The notes under the pieces are model-generated. The model did not search any database. It was not told the DNA's origin and was given only the letters and a program-made list of their open reading frames with translations. Position numbers and translations under genes: made by a program. From the NCBI RefSeq assembly GCF_007748095.1, contig NZ_CP036287.1, forward strand, positions 3,038,001 to 3,102,000: a DNA stretch of 64,000 nt. Direction: 5' to 3'. Below are positions 30,242 through 38,910 of the stretch, one piece after another; position 1 is the stretch's first letter, and each line of letters begins with the position of its first letter. The DNA comes from Engelhardtia mirabilis. GTDB lineage: Bacteria; Planctomycetota; UBA1135; GCA-002686595.

Positions 30242-30987
30242 GCGGCGCCGTCGCGATCTTCCGGCGCGAGTTGTCGGGCCTGTTCTTCCAGCCCCTGGCC
30301 TGGGTGCTGTTGTTCCTGGCGCTGCTCTTCAACGGCTACCTGTTCACCTACTACGTGCAGGCCACCGAGGGCGACGTGACCGAGGCGATGCTGCTCTCCC
30401 TGGGCCAGGCCCTGCCCTTCTGGGGCGTGCTGTGCGTGCTGGCGCCCCTGATCACCATGCGGATGATCAGCGAGGAATCGCGCAACGGCGTGCTCGAGTT
30501 CCTCTTGACCGCGCCCGTGACCGACGCCGCGGTGGTCGCCGGCAAGCTGCTCGCCGCGACGTTCTTCTTCGCCGTGCTGTGGTCTTCGGTGCCGCTCTAC
30601 GGCCTGGTGATCGACCTGCTCGGGACCTCGCCCGACTGGGGCCAGCTGCTCACGGCCTACGCCGGTAGCGTGCTGCTCTCGGCCTTCTTCTGCGCCCTCG
30701 GCCTGTTCGCCAGCACCCTCACCTCGACCCCGGCCCTGGCCGCCTTCCTGGCCTTCCTGCTGAACATCGGCTTCCTCTTGCTGCCGCTGCTCAAGCGCGT
30801 GCTCGTCGGCGTGGTCTCCGAGGACCTGCTCGAGGCCGCCGTGGCCAAGGTCGACGTGATGACCCGCTTCCAATCGTCCTTCATGGTCGGCGCCCTCGAC
30901 ACGGGCCACCTGGTGTTCTTCCTGGCCTGGACCGGCGCGCTCCTGTTCGCCACCGTGCGCCTGCTCGAGACGCGGAGGTGGAGCTGA
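30238..30987 (+). CDS. ABC-2-type permease (GldF-like)
   Basis: This 249-residue membrane protein has six predicted helices (for example PLAWVLLFLALLFNGYLF and ALAAFLAFLLNIGFLLLPLL) and the ABC-2 permease feature TMRMISEESRNGVLEFLLTAPV between helices 2 and 3, characteristic of GldF-type subunits. It should form the channel for the ATPase encoded just upstream, with which it overlaps by 4 bases. The next gene starts within its stop codon. Substrate unknown. Confidence 0.9.
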   Translation: MSGAVAIFRRELSGLFFQPLAWVLLFLALLFNGYLFTYYVQATEGDVTEAMLLSLGQALPFWGVLCVLAPLITMRMISEESRNGVLEFLLTAPVTDAAVVAGKLLAATFFFAVLWSSVPLYGLVIDLLGTSPDWGQLLTAYAGSVLLSAFFCALGLFASTLTSTPALAAFLAFLLNIGFLLLPLLKRVLVGVVSEDLLEAAVAKVDVMTRFQSSFMVGALDTGHLVFFLAWTGALLFATVRLLETRRWS

Positions 30988-32567
30988 TGGTCGCCCGCAC
31001 CTTCACCCGCTGGACCCGCGCGTCGCTCTCGATCCAGGTCGCCTTCGCGGTGCTGCTGTCGATTGCGGCTGCGGTGCTCGTCATCGGCCTGGCCGAGCAG
31101 CCGCGCTTTCGAGCCCGCGTCGACCTGACCGAGAGCGGGCGCAACAGCCTCGACTCCCAGACCGTGGCCCTGCTCGAGTCGCTCGAGGAGGAGGTCCAGG
31201 TCGACCTCTTCTTCCGCGCCCAGACCGGCGCCCTCGGCCCGCCCCTGGCCGAGGTGCAGCAGCGCACGCGCGAGCTGCTCTTCGTGGCCGGCGAGGCGGT
31301 CCCCGGCTCCCTGGACGTCACCGACCACGACCTCTACTCGCGCGAGGGCCGAGCCGCGGCCGACGAGCGCATGCGCGAACTCGGCGTCTCCGTGATCCAG
31401 GTCATGGTGATCTCGATCGGCGAGCGGCGCGCCGTTTTGGGCGTGGACACCGACCTCGCCACCTTCGATCCGGGCGACCCGAACCCGCGTAGCTACCGCG
31501 CGCCCTCGGTGGCCTCCTACCGCGGCGAAGAGGCCTTCGACGAGGCCCTGGCGCGGCTCTTGAGCGAGCGCAGCCCGCGCGTGCTCTTCGCCACCGGCCA
31601 CGGCGAGTACGGCATCGACCCGGTCCCCGCGGCCGAGCGTCAGACCCTGCGCGCGGCCTCGTTGCTGGGCGCCGAGCTACGCGGCGAAGGCTTCGACGTG
31701 GGCACCTGGGACCCCCTGCGCGACGGAGGCGTGCCGGCCGACTGCGACGTGCTCGCGATCATCGGACCGGACCAGCCCTATCCCGCCAACCACGCCGACG
31801 CGGTGGCGGCGTTCGTGGAGCGCGGTGGCGGCCTGATGGTCGCCGTGGACGACGGCCTGTTCATGCGCGACGACGCCCTCTCGGAGCTGCTCGCGCGCTA
31901 CGGCATGGGCATCCAGCGCGGCATCGTCAATGCCCCGGTCCGCAATCCCCTCTCGGGCAGCCTCGAGTCCGGCTTCGAGCAGTGCGCCCTGTTGGACGTG
32001 TCCGAGGATCGACTGTCGAACGGCCACCCGATCACCGCGCCCCTGCGCGAGCGTGGCCGCCGCCTGCGCCTGTGGCGCTCGCGCAGCTTCGAGCGCTTGC
32101 CCGCGCCGGCGGGCGCCGTGCTGTTGGACCTGGTGCAGACGCCCGAGAACGCCTGGCGCGACCTGCCGGACGACTTCGGCCGTTGGAACTTCATCTACGA
32201 GCCCAAGCGCGAGGATCGCTCGCCCGCTCACCTGGCCTTGGCAGCGCAGATCAGCGTCGACGGATCCAGCGCGGTCGATGGGGGGCTCGGCGCCGCGGAC
32301 GACGATGCACGCATCGTCGCCGTGGGGGCTGCCAGCGCCTTCGACGACGAGTTCGTGACGATCAACCTCGACTTCGCGCGCAACGCCTTCAACTGGCTGG
32401 TCGACCGCGACCTGCGCATCCGCGTGGCCGAGCGCGACCCATTCGAGGCGCGCATCGACACGCGACGCGGTACGGCCTTCCCGGTCCTCTCGAAGGTGGC
32501 CCTGTTCGGATTGCCGGGCCTGTGCCTGGCCCTGGGCTGTTTCGTGGCCTGGCGTCGCCGCCGCTGA
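30987..32567 (+). CDS. GldG-like ABC-type uncharacterised transport auxiliary protein
   Basis: This 526-residue protein has an N-terminal membrane helix (IQVAFAVLLSIAAAVLVIGLA), a large extracytoplasmic domain of the GldG / ABC-type transport family (LTESGRNSLDSQT start, VQVDLFFRA, DHDLYSREG, VLFATGHGEYG, LAIIGPDQPYP) and a C-terminal helix near residues 500-520 followed by WRRRR. In Bacteroidetes the GldAFG complex supports gliding; in planctomycetes homologues occur without gliding and the cargo is unknown. ATG 30987 is chosen because GGAGG lies 8 bases before it; a GTG at 30978 is the alternative. Confidence 0.88.
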   Translation: MVARTFTRWTRASLSIQVAFAVLLSIAAAVLVIGLAEQPRFRARVDLTESGRNSLDSQTVALLESLEEEVQVDLFFRAQTGALGPPLAEVQQRTRELLFVAGEAVPGSLDVTDHDLYSREGRAAADERMRELGVSVIQVMVISIGERRAVLGVDTDLATFDPGDPNPRSYRAPSVASYRGEEAFDEALARLLSERSPRVLFATGHGEYGIDPVPAAERQTLRAASLLGAELRGEGFDVGTWDPLRDGGVPADCDVLAIIGPDQPYPANHADAVAAFVERGGGLMVAVDDGLFMRDDALSELLARYGMGIQRGIVNAPVRNPLSGSLESGFEQCALLDVSEDRLSNGHPITAPLRERGRRLRLWRSRSFERLPAPAGAVLLDLVQTPENAWRDLPDDFGRWNFIYEPKREDRSPAHLALAAQISVDGSSAVDGGLGAADDDARIVAVGAASAFDDEFVTINLDFARNAFNWLVDRDLRIRVAERDPFEARIDTRRGTAFPVLSKVALFGLPGLCLALGCFVAWRRRR

Positions 32568-32604
32568 GGACCGCCGGTCCCGCTGTCTCCGCTACCAAGA
32601 ACCG

Positions 32605-34416
32605 ATGCACCTCCGTACGACGCTCGCCCTGCTCCTGGTTGTCCTCGCGCTCGGCGCCCTAGCCTGGTGGGGCGGTGACGGGCAGGAGACGGATCCGATC
32701 GCGCAGTTGGATCGCCCCCTGTTCTCGGGGCTCGAGTCCTCGCGCGTCGTGGGCCTGCGCGTGGACTTCACCGATCGCGAGCTGACCCTGGAGCTGGAGC
32801 GGGGCCCGTCGGGGAGCTGGTCCCTGATCGCGCCGGTGAGCTTCGCGGCGGACCCCGGGCCGGTGAAGCACCTGCTCGACCTGGTCACCCGCAGCCGAGC
32901 GGAGCTGGCGCCCCTGATGACGCCCGACGCGGTCGGACTGGATCCGGGCGTGGTCGAGATCGAGGTGATCGAGTCCCTGGCCGACGGGAGCACGCGCAGT
33001 CGATCGATCCAACTGGGCGAGACCGACTTCGACGGCGCCCAAGTCTTTGCCACGATCCGCGCAGGGGGCGCCGACGACGAGCTGGCGGACGCCGTCTACC
33101 GCGTGCCCCGCGCCCTGTTGACGGCGGTCGACCTGCCCCTGGTGGAGTGGCGTGAGCGGCGGCTACTCCAGGCCAGTTCGCGCGACGTGATCGTCTTCCG
33201 CCGGCGCGGAAGTCTGCCGGAGATGGACGGCTCCTTCGATCCCGCCTTCGCCGGTGAGCTCGACCTGGACTTCGAGTTGGCCGCGAACCAGTTCTACGCC
33301 ACCGCGCCCTACCGCGCGCGGCTGCATCCCTCGGCGGTCGAGCCCCTGCGTCTGGCCATTGCCGGCGCACGGGCGCGACGCTTCCTGGCCGACGACACCA
33401 GCGACCTGCGGCCATTCGGCCTCGAGCCGCCGGCCTTCACGATCGAGGTCGAGCTGCGCGATGGCGTCCGCCAGCGGGTTCTGTTCGGCGTGATGCCCGA
33501 CCCCGGGGCCGACCCTGCGGACCGGCGTTGGACCGCGTTGGTCGAGGGGCGCCCGGTCGTCTACGAGTTGAACCCGGTGGATGTGCGCATCCTCTCGGCG
33601 CCCGTGGACCAGCTCCTGGATTACGACGTGATCAACGTGCTCGCCACCGGGGTCTTCGGGCTCGAGCTACGAGTTGACGGTGCCGAGGTCGGCCTGGAGC
33701 GCGACAACCTCGGTTGGACCGTCGCGGACTCCGCGGCGACGGGCGACGAGCCCCGGCGCGCGGACGAGGGCGCGGTGGCCGACCTGTTGGGTGAAGTCCT
33801 GAGCGCGGAGGTGGCGGCGTTCCTGACCGAGCCCGAGCAGCGCGAGCAACCCGTCACCGGCCGCGTCTCCGTGCGGCTCGAGGGCGGCGAGGAGATCGGC
33901 GCCGACGTGGGGCCGCGCATCGAGTACCGCGGTCTCGAGGGGCGTTTGGTGCGGCGCGACGGCGAAGACCTGTGGGGCCTGGTGACCGTGGACCTGGACG
34001 GACTCGCCACGACGGACCAGAGCTCCCTGCTCAGCGCCTACGTGTTTCGGTTGGACGAGCTGAACCAGGCCACGATCGAGCTCGCCGGCGACGAGCGCAG
34101 CGCGACCTGGCGCCGCGACCCGCAACAGGGCCTGTGGAGCCGCGCGGGGGCGAGCGGCGAGGATCGCGAGTTCGCACTGCAGGTGGAGAGCATTCTGGCA
34201 CCGCGGGTGCGCCGCTGGCTCGAGGTGGACTCTGGCGCCGTGATGGAGAGCGCGCTATCGGTCGAGATCGTCGATCGGGCCGGCCGCAGCCAGACCTACG
34301 AGCTGGGTCGCATGGCGGTCGGCGGCGAGAGCCTTTCCGTGGTGCGCGCCGGAGTGCGGACCGGTGAGATCGCTCCGCGGTTGACCGAGACTCTGGTCGA
34401 CCTCCTGGCGCGCTGA
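32605..34416 (+). CDS. DUF4340 domain protein of the Gld-like exporter operon
   Basis: This 603-residue protein has one N-terminal anchor (TLALLLVVLALGALAWW) and repeating DUF4340 segments: the first about residues 60-200 (LELERGPSGSWSLIAP, then VKHLLDLVTRSRAE), with related units near 370-430 and 490-560. DUF4340 genes commonly follow gldG-like genes in planctomycetes and other phyla, which agrees with its place 37 bases after the GldG-like gene. It is probably an extracytoplasmic partner of the transporter; no biochemical role is known. Confidence 0.85.
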   Translation: MHLRTTLALLLVVLALGALAWWGGDGQETDPIAQLDRPLFSGLESSRVVGLRVDFTDRELTLELERGPSGSWSLIAPVSFAADPGPVKHLLDLVTRSRAELAPLMTPDAVGLDPGVVEIEVIESLADGSTRSRSIQLGETDFDGAQVFATIRAGGADDELADAVYRVPRALLTAVDLPLVEWRERRLLQASSRDVIVFRRRGSLPEMDGSFDPAFAGELDLDFELAANQFYATAPYRARLHPSAVEPLRLAIAGARARRFLADDTSDLRPFGLEPPAFTIEVELRDGVRQRVLFGVMPDPGADPADRRWTALVEGRPVVYELNPVDVRILSAPVDQLLDYDVINVLATGVFGLELRVDGAEVGLERDNLGWTVADSAATGDEPRRADEGAVADLLGEVLSAEVAAFLTEPEQREQPVTGRVSVRLEGGEEIGADVGPRIEYRGLEGRLVRRDGEDLWGLVTVDLDGLATTDQSSLLSAYVFRLDELNQATIELAGDERSATWRRDPQQGLWSRAGASGEDREFALQVESILAPRVRRWLEVDSGAVMESALSVEIVDRAGRSQTYELGRMAVGGESLSVVRAGVRTGEIAPRLTETLVDLLAR

Positions 34417-34457
34417 GCGGCGGGGGCTGGCCGCTCGGCGGGGCCGAGTCGCCCCGC
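34415..34457 (+). terminator. Double hairpin after the exporter operon
   Basis: Two consecutive stems, GAGCGGC/GCCGCTC (34415-34421 with 34430-34436) and GCGGGG/CCCCGC (34438-34443 with 34452-34457), start at the DUF4340 stop codon. They plausibly end the four-gene transcript. Confidence 0.55.
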
Positions 34458-34545
34458 TGTGGCCCGGATCGAGGGGACCGTTGCCGCCCACGGCTCCGCC
34501 GGGCTAGGCTGCGCCCTAACGGAAAGCGAACGCCTCCGTCCCGCC

Positions 34546-37152
34546 ATGAGCCTCGATCAAGACCCCGAGTTCCACCGGCCCCTGGGCGTACCCCGAACCC
34601 CCCCCGTGGGCGCGGGCGCCGGTCCCGGCGCGTCCCCCTCGGTCACGCCCCGGCCCGACCGGGGTGGGCCACGGAGGGCGCGGCGCGTGCACGGGGTCGA
34701 CCGCATCGTCGACGCGCTCAAGGCAGATCCGGAGCTGCGCGATCGCTTCCTGCACTGGCACGAGGCTCCGCCCAGACCGGCTCTCGTGCAGGACCTGCCC
34801 GCCAGCTTGGATCCGCGGCTGGTCGCGATGCTGCGCGCCCAGGGCTTCGATGGCCTCTACGCCCACCAGGCGCGCGCGATCGAGTTGGCCCTGGCCGGTG
34901 AGGACGTGCTCGTCGCGACGCCGACCGCGTCGGGCAAGACCCTGGCCTACAGCTTGCCGGTCTTGCAGCGCATGCTTGAAACCGGCGGCCGCGCGCGCTC
35001 CCTTTGGTTGTTCCCCACCAAGGCCCTGTCCCAGGACCAGTCGGCCGCGCTGAACGCGCGCATCGAAGGCTTGGCCGCGACTTGCGCCAGCGAGGGCGGC
35101 GAGCCCTTGGACTGGCACTCGTTCACCTACGACGGCGACACGCCGCCGAGCGTTCGGCGCACCCTGCGCGATCGCGGCAACGTGATCCTGACCAACCCCT
35201 GGATGCTGCACCAGGGCATCCTGCCCAACCACGGCAAGTGGTCGGAGCTGTTCCGCGACCTGGCCTTCGTTGTGATCGACGAGGTGCACACGCTCTCGGG
35301 CGTGTTCGGCTCGTCCGTGGCCAACGTTCTGCGGCGGCTCGTGCGATTGGCACGCTTCTACGGTTCCGATCCGAAGTTCCTGCTCTCCTCGGCCACGATC
35401 CCCGAGCCCGCGGCCCACGCGCGGGCGTTGATCGGACGCGACGTGCAGGTGGTCGACCAGGACGGGTCGCCCGCCGGTCGCCGCATCTTCGGCGTCTACG
35501 ATCCGCCGCTGGTCAATCCGGTGGCGGGGCTACGAGCCAGCGCGCTCGAAGAGGCTCGCCGCCTGGCGGCCCACGTCTGCGGGCCGAAGCACCAGACGAT
35601 CTTCTTCTGCAACCGGCGCACGGCGGTCGAGGTCCTGACGCGCTACCTGAAGGAGGGTGCGTCGCGCATGGGCCTCTCGCCGGACGAGGTGCGCGGCTAT
35701 CGCGGGGGCTACCTGCCCAACCTGCGCCGCGAGATCGAGACGGGCCTGCGCGACGGCAGCGTGAAGGTCGTGGTGACCACCAACGCCCTGGAGCTGGGCG
35801 TCGACGTGGGGGCCCTCGACGTGGCCGTGTTGGTGGGCTATCCCGGCAGCCAGGCATCCTTCTGGCAGCGCGCCGGGCGCGTCGGTCGACGGGCCGGGGC
35901 CAGCCTGTGCGTGATGATCGCGCGCTCGGACCCGGTGGATCAGTTCCTGGCCCAACACCCCGATTGGCTCTTCGCCGCGCCCAAGGAGCGCCTCGGGGTG
36001 GACCCCGACAACCTGGTGCTCTTGTCCGAGCAGCTCAAGTGCGCGGCGTTCGAGCTGCCCTTTAGGGCCCAGGACGACAGCGGCGGCGGCGAACCGACGG
36101 TGGGCGACTTCGGCGACAGCCCGCACCTGGTGGACGTGCTCGACTACCTGGCCGAGGAGGCCGGCTTCCTGCACCGGCGCGGCGATGCCTGGTACTGGAT
36201 GGCCGACGCCTACCCGGCCCAGGACGTCTCCCTGGCCGGCGGCGAGCCCGACAACGTGCTGGTGATCGACCTCGAGACCCAGAAAGCGATCGGTGAGGTC
36301 GACCGCGAAGGCTCGATCACCACGGTGCACGAGGGGGCCATCTACCAGGTCGAGGGCGAGACCTGGAAGGTGGAGCGCTTCGACTACGCCGGGCGGCGGG
36401 CCTACGTGCGCCAGACCGTCAGCGACTACTACACCGACGCCCAGACCGACACGGAGGTGCGCGTGCTGCGCCTGGAGGAGCGGCGCGCGCGCGTGCTGGA
36501 AGGCACCGACACGGAGGACGCGTCGCTGTTCCGCGGCGAGGTGCACGTCACGACCCTGGCCACGCTCTACAAGAAGATCCGCTTCTACACCCTCGAGAAC
36601 GTGGGCGCCGAGGACATCCACCTGCCGGCCGAGGAGCTGGACACCGAGGCCTTCGTGCTGACGCTCTCGGAGGAGACCGCGGCGACGCTCGAGTTGCACC
36701 AGGGCAGTCGCGGGGCCGCGTGGTCAGCGGTGGGGGGCCTGTTGCGGCGTGTGGCGCCCCTGTTCCTGCGTTGCCAACCGGCGGACCTGGGGCTCTCCTC
36801 GCAAGTCAAGAGCGGCCACTTCAACCGGCCAGCGCTGTTCCTCTACGACCGCGTCCAGGGCGGCGTGGGCTTGTCGGCGCTGCTCTTCAACCACGCGCGC
36901 GAGTTGATCGGCGCGGCCCTCGAAGTGGTCGAACGCTGCGCCTGCCTGAGCGGCTGTCCGGCCTGCGTCGGTCCGACCCAGGAGGCGGGGGTGTTGGGCA
37001 AGGAGACCGCGCTGGCGATCCTGCGACACTTGCACGGGGGCGCCGGCTTCGAGCCGGCCGAGATCGGCGAGGACGAGGTCGTGCACGCGCCGGACGACGG
37101 CGAGACGTTGGCGAGCGGCGGCGAGAAGGCGGCCGCGGAGAGCTCGGGGTGA
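34546..37152 (+). CDS. mrfA: MrfA-like (YprA/Hrq1) superfamily 2 DNA helicase
   Basis: This 868-residue helicase has the MrfA/Hrq1 layout. RecA domain 1 has the Q-motif-like YAHQARAIELAL, Walker A TPTASGKT and the DEVH box (VVIDEVHTL). RecA domain 2 has FFCNRRTAVEVL, TNALELGVDVG and motif VI QRAGRVGRRAG. A DUF1998-type C-terminal domain carries a four-cysteine cluster (CACLSGCPAC). In Bacillus subtilis MrfA acts with the exonuclease MrfB in mitomycin C damage repair, and the MrfB homologue follows here with a 4-base overlap (GTGA). The ATG at 34546 is chosen because earlier in-frame sequence is low complexity, although residues 1-60 are also proline- and glycine-rich. Confidence 0.93.
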   Translation: MSLDQDPEFHRPLGVPRTPPVGAGAGPGASPSVTPRPDRGGPRRARRVHGVDRIVDALKADPELRDRFLHWHEAPPRPALVQDLPASLDPRLVAMLRAQGFDGLYAHQARAIELALAGEDVLVATPTASGKTLAYSLPVLQRMLETGGRARSLWLFPTKALSQDQSAALNARIEGLAATCASEGGEPLDWHSFTYDGDTPPSVRRTLRDRGNVILTNPWMLHQGILPNHGKWSELFRDLAFVVIDEVHTLSGVFGSSVANVLRRLVRLARFYGSDPKFLLSSATIPEPAAHARALIGRDVQVVDQDGSPAGRRIFGVYDPPLVNPVAGLRASALEEARRLAAHVCGPKHQTIFFCNRRTAVEVLTRYLKEGASRMGLSPDEVRGYRGGYLPNLRREIETGLRDGSVKVVVTTNALELGVDVGALDVAVLVGYPGSQASFWQRAGRVGRRAGASLCVMIARSDPVDQFLAQHPDWLFAAPKERLGVDPDNLVLLSEQLKCAAFELPFRAQDDSGGGEPTVGDFGDSPHLVDVLDYLAEEAGFLHRRGDAWYWMADAYPAQDVSLAGGEPDNVLVIDLETQKAIGEVDREGSITTVHEGAIYQVEGETWKVERFDYAGRRAYVRQTVSDYYTDAQTDTEVRVLRLEERRARVLEGTDTEDASLFRGEVHVTTLATLYKKIRFYTLENVGAEDIHLPAEELDTEAFVLTLSEETAATLELHQGSRGAAWSAVGGLLRRVAPLFLRCQPADLGLSSQVKSGHFNRPALFLYDRVQGGVGLSALLFNHARELIGAALEVVERCACLSGCPACVGPTQEAGVLGKETALAILRHLHGGAGFEPAEIGEDEVVHAPDDGETLASGGEKAAAESSG

Positions 37153-38819
37153 GCGGCGGGGACTTCCGCGCGAAGCTCCGCCGGCTGCGGCGCGAGGAGC
37201 CGGCGCAAGCCGCGGCGGGGGGCCCCGGGGCCGCCGAGGCGAGCGCGGTCGGAGCGCCCGACCCGGGCACCGGGGGCGAGCCGACCGGCGACCGAGCAAC
37301 ACCTGTCGCGGACCCGGGGCTTGGCGGGGCCCTGGACGGGGCGGAGGGCACGGAGGTCGAACAGGCTGCCGGAGGGACCGCCGAGCGGGCGGAGCTTGTC
37401 GTCCGCTCGGACTCCACCGACGAACGAGTCCCTGCGGTTTCGCCCCGGCTGGTGGTGCCCACCGGACCGGCGCCGCGCGGAGAGCTGCCATCCTGGCTCC
37501 GCTCCCATCTGGGCCGTGGCGCTCGACCGATCTCGTCGGGTGGATCCATCGATCCACCTGCGGGTCTGGAGCCCGTGCTCGTGGACGGCGTGCCCTCGCG
37601 CGCCGTCGCGCGCACCACTCGCTTCGAACCGGATCACCGCCACGGCGCCTGGCGCTTGGAGGCCGTGCACGGGGCCGACTGCGCGTGCCTGTCCTTCGTT
37701 GCGCGGGATCCGGCGGTGGCCGAGTTCGACAGCTCGCGGGCCGTCTTCCTCGACATCGAGACCACCGGCCTGTCCGGCGGCGCGGGGACCTACCCGTACC
37801 TGGTGGCCCTGGGGTCGTTCGCCGAGGACGGGCGCTTCGAGCTGTGGCAAGGCTTCCTGCGCGAGCCGGACGAGGAGCGCGACCTGCTGCGGGAGGTAGC
37901 CCGGCGCGTGGCCTCGGCGGGCCAACTCGTGACCTTCTTCGGCAAGTCCTTCGACCGCCACCGGCTCGAGGACAAGATGCGCCTGCACGGGGTGGCGGCG
38001 CCCTTCGAGTCCGTGTTGCACCTGGACCTCTACCACCCTTGCCGACGCCTGTACCGCGAGGGCTTCGTCGACGGTCGTCTGCAGACCATGGAGCGCGGTC
38101 TGTGCGGCTTCGAGCGCGTCGACGACCTGCCCGGCTCGATGGCCCCCGCGGCCTGGTTCGACTTCATCGGGGGCCGGCCGCACCAGTTGGAGCGGGTCTT
38201 CGACCACAACCGCGACGACGTGTTGTCGCTCGTGACCCTGACCGCGCACCTGGGCCGGACCGTGCTCGAGCGCGACGCCGACGGCGGTGAACTCGAGGGC
38301 TGCTCCCTGGCCCGCGCGAGGGGGATGGGCAAGCTGGCCGGCGCCGCCGGTGAACGCGCGGCTGAGTTGCAGTGGGTCGAGCGCGCCCTCGAGCGGCTCG
38401 AGCACACGCGCGGCGACCGCGATCATGCGCGGCGGGAGCACCTGCTCTGGCGCGCCGCGACCATCGAGCGTCTAGGGGACCGCGCGCGAGCCTTGGAGCT
38501 CCTGGTCGAGCTGGCCCAGGAACGACTGGACGCGAACGCCGCCCACGCCTGGGCGCGGGCCTCGAAGCTGCTCGAGCACCACGCCCGCGACTTCGACGGC
38601 GCCGTGGAGGCCTGCGATCGGGCCTCGAGCTTGGCGGCGAGGACGCTGCTTGGTCGTGAACGGCGAATGCTCGAAGCCGAAGTGAGCAAGCGTCGCGCCC
38701 GCCTGGAGCAGCGGCAGGCCGATCCTCGTGCGAACAGCACTCGCGCGGATGGACCTGGCCCGGATAGCCGTCGAACCGACGAACCTCGGCCAGCCGATTC
38801 GGAACCCGCGCCGAACTGA
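37149..38819 (+). CDS. mrfB: MrfB-like (YprB) RNase H-fold exonuclease
   Basis: This 556-residue protein carries an RNase H-like DEDD exonuclease domain (about residues 190-390). D202 and E204 lie in FLDIETTGLSGGAGTYPYLV, D269 in FFGKSFDRHRLED and D356/D357 in HNRDDVLSLV. Spacing between the acids agrees with B. subtilis MrfB. The first 150 residues are Ala/Gly/Glu-rich and probably disordered. The C-terminal 150 residues are arginine-rich helices, with a TPR-like look after HARREHLLWRAATIE. It starts with GTG overlapping the helicase stop. Together the pair should process damaged DNA independently of UvrABC, by analogy with Bacillus. Confidence 0.9.
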   Translation: MSGGDFRAKLRRLRREEPAQAAAGGPGAAEASAVGAPDPGTGGEPTGDRATPVADPGLGGALDGAEGTEVEQAAGGTAERAELVVRSDSTDERVPAVSPRLVVPTGPAPRGELPSWLRSHLGRGARPISSGGSIDPPAGLEPVLVDGVPSRAVARTTRFEPDHRHGAWRLEAVHGADCACLSFVARDPAVAEFDSSRAVFLDIETTGLSGGAGTYPYLVALGSFAEDGRFELWQGFLREPDEERDLLREVARRVASAGQLVTFFGKSFDRHRLEDKMRLHGVAAPFESVLHLDLYHPCRRLYREGFVDGRLQTMERGLCGFERVDDLPGSMAPAAWFDFIGGRPHQLERVFDHNRDDVLSLVTLTAHLGRTVLERDADGGELEGCSLARARGMGKLAGAAGERAAELQWVERALERLEHTRGDRDHARREHLLWRAATIERLGDRARALELLVELAQERLDANAAHAWARASKLLEHHARDFDGAVEACDRASSLAARTLLGRERRMLEAEVSKRRARLEQRQADPRANSTRADGPGPDSRRTDEPRPADSEPAPN

Positions 38820-38910
38820 CGCGGCGGTCCCTCGTTCCGACAGCGGACTCGATCAAGTCGAGTAGCGCTCAGCAGCTCGCCCCCGTGCGCCGCGGCGCGA
38901 ACCCACCGGG

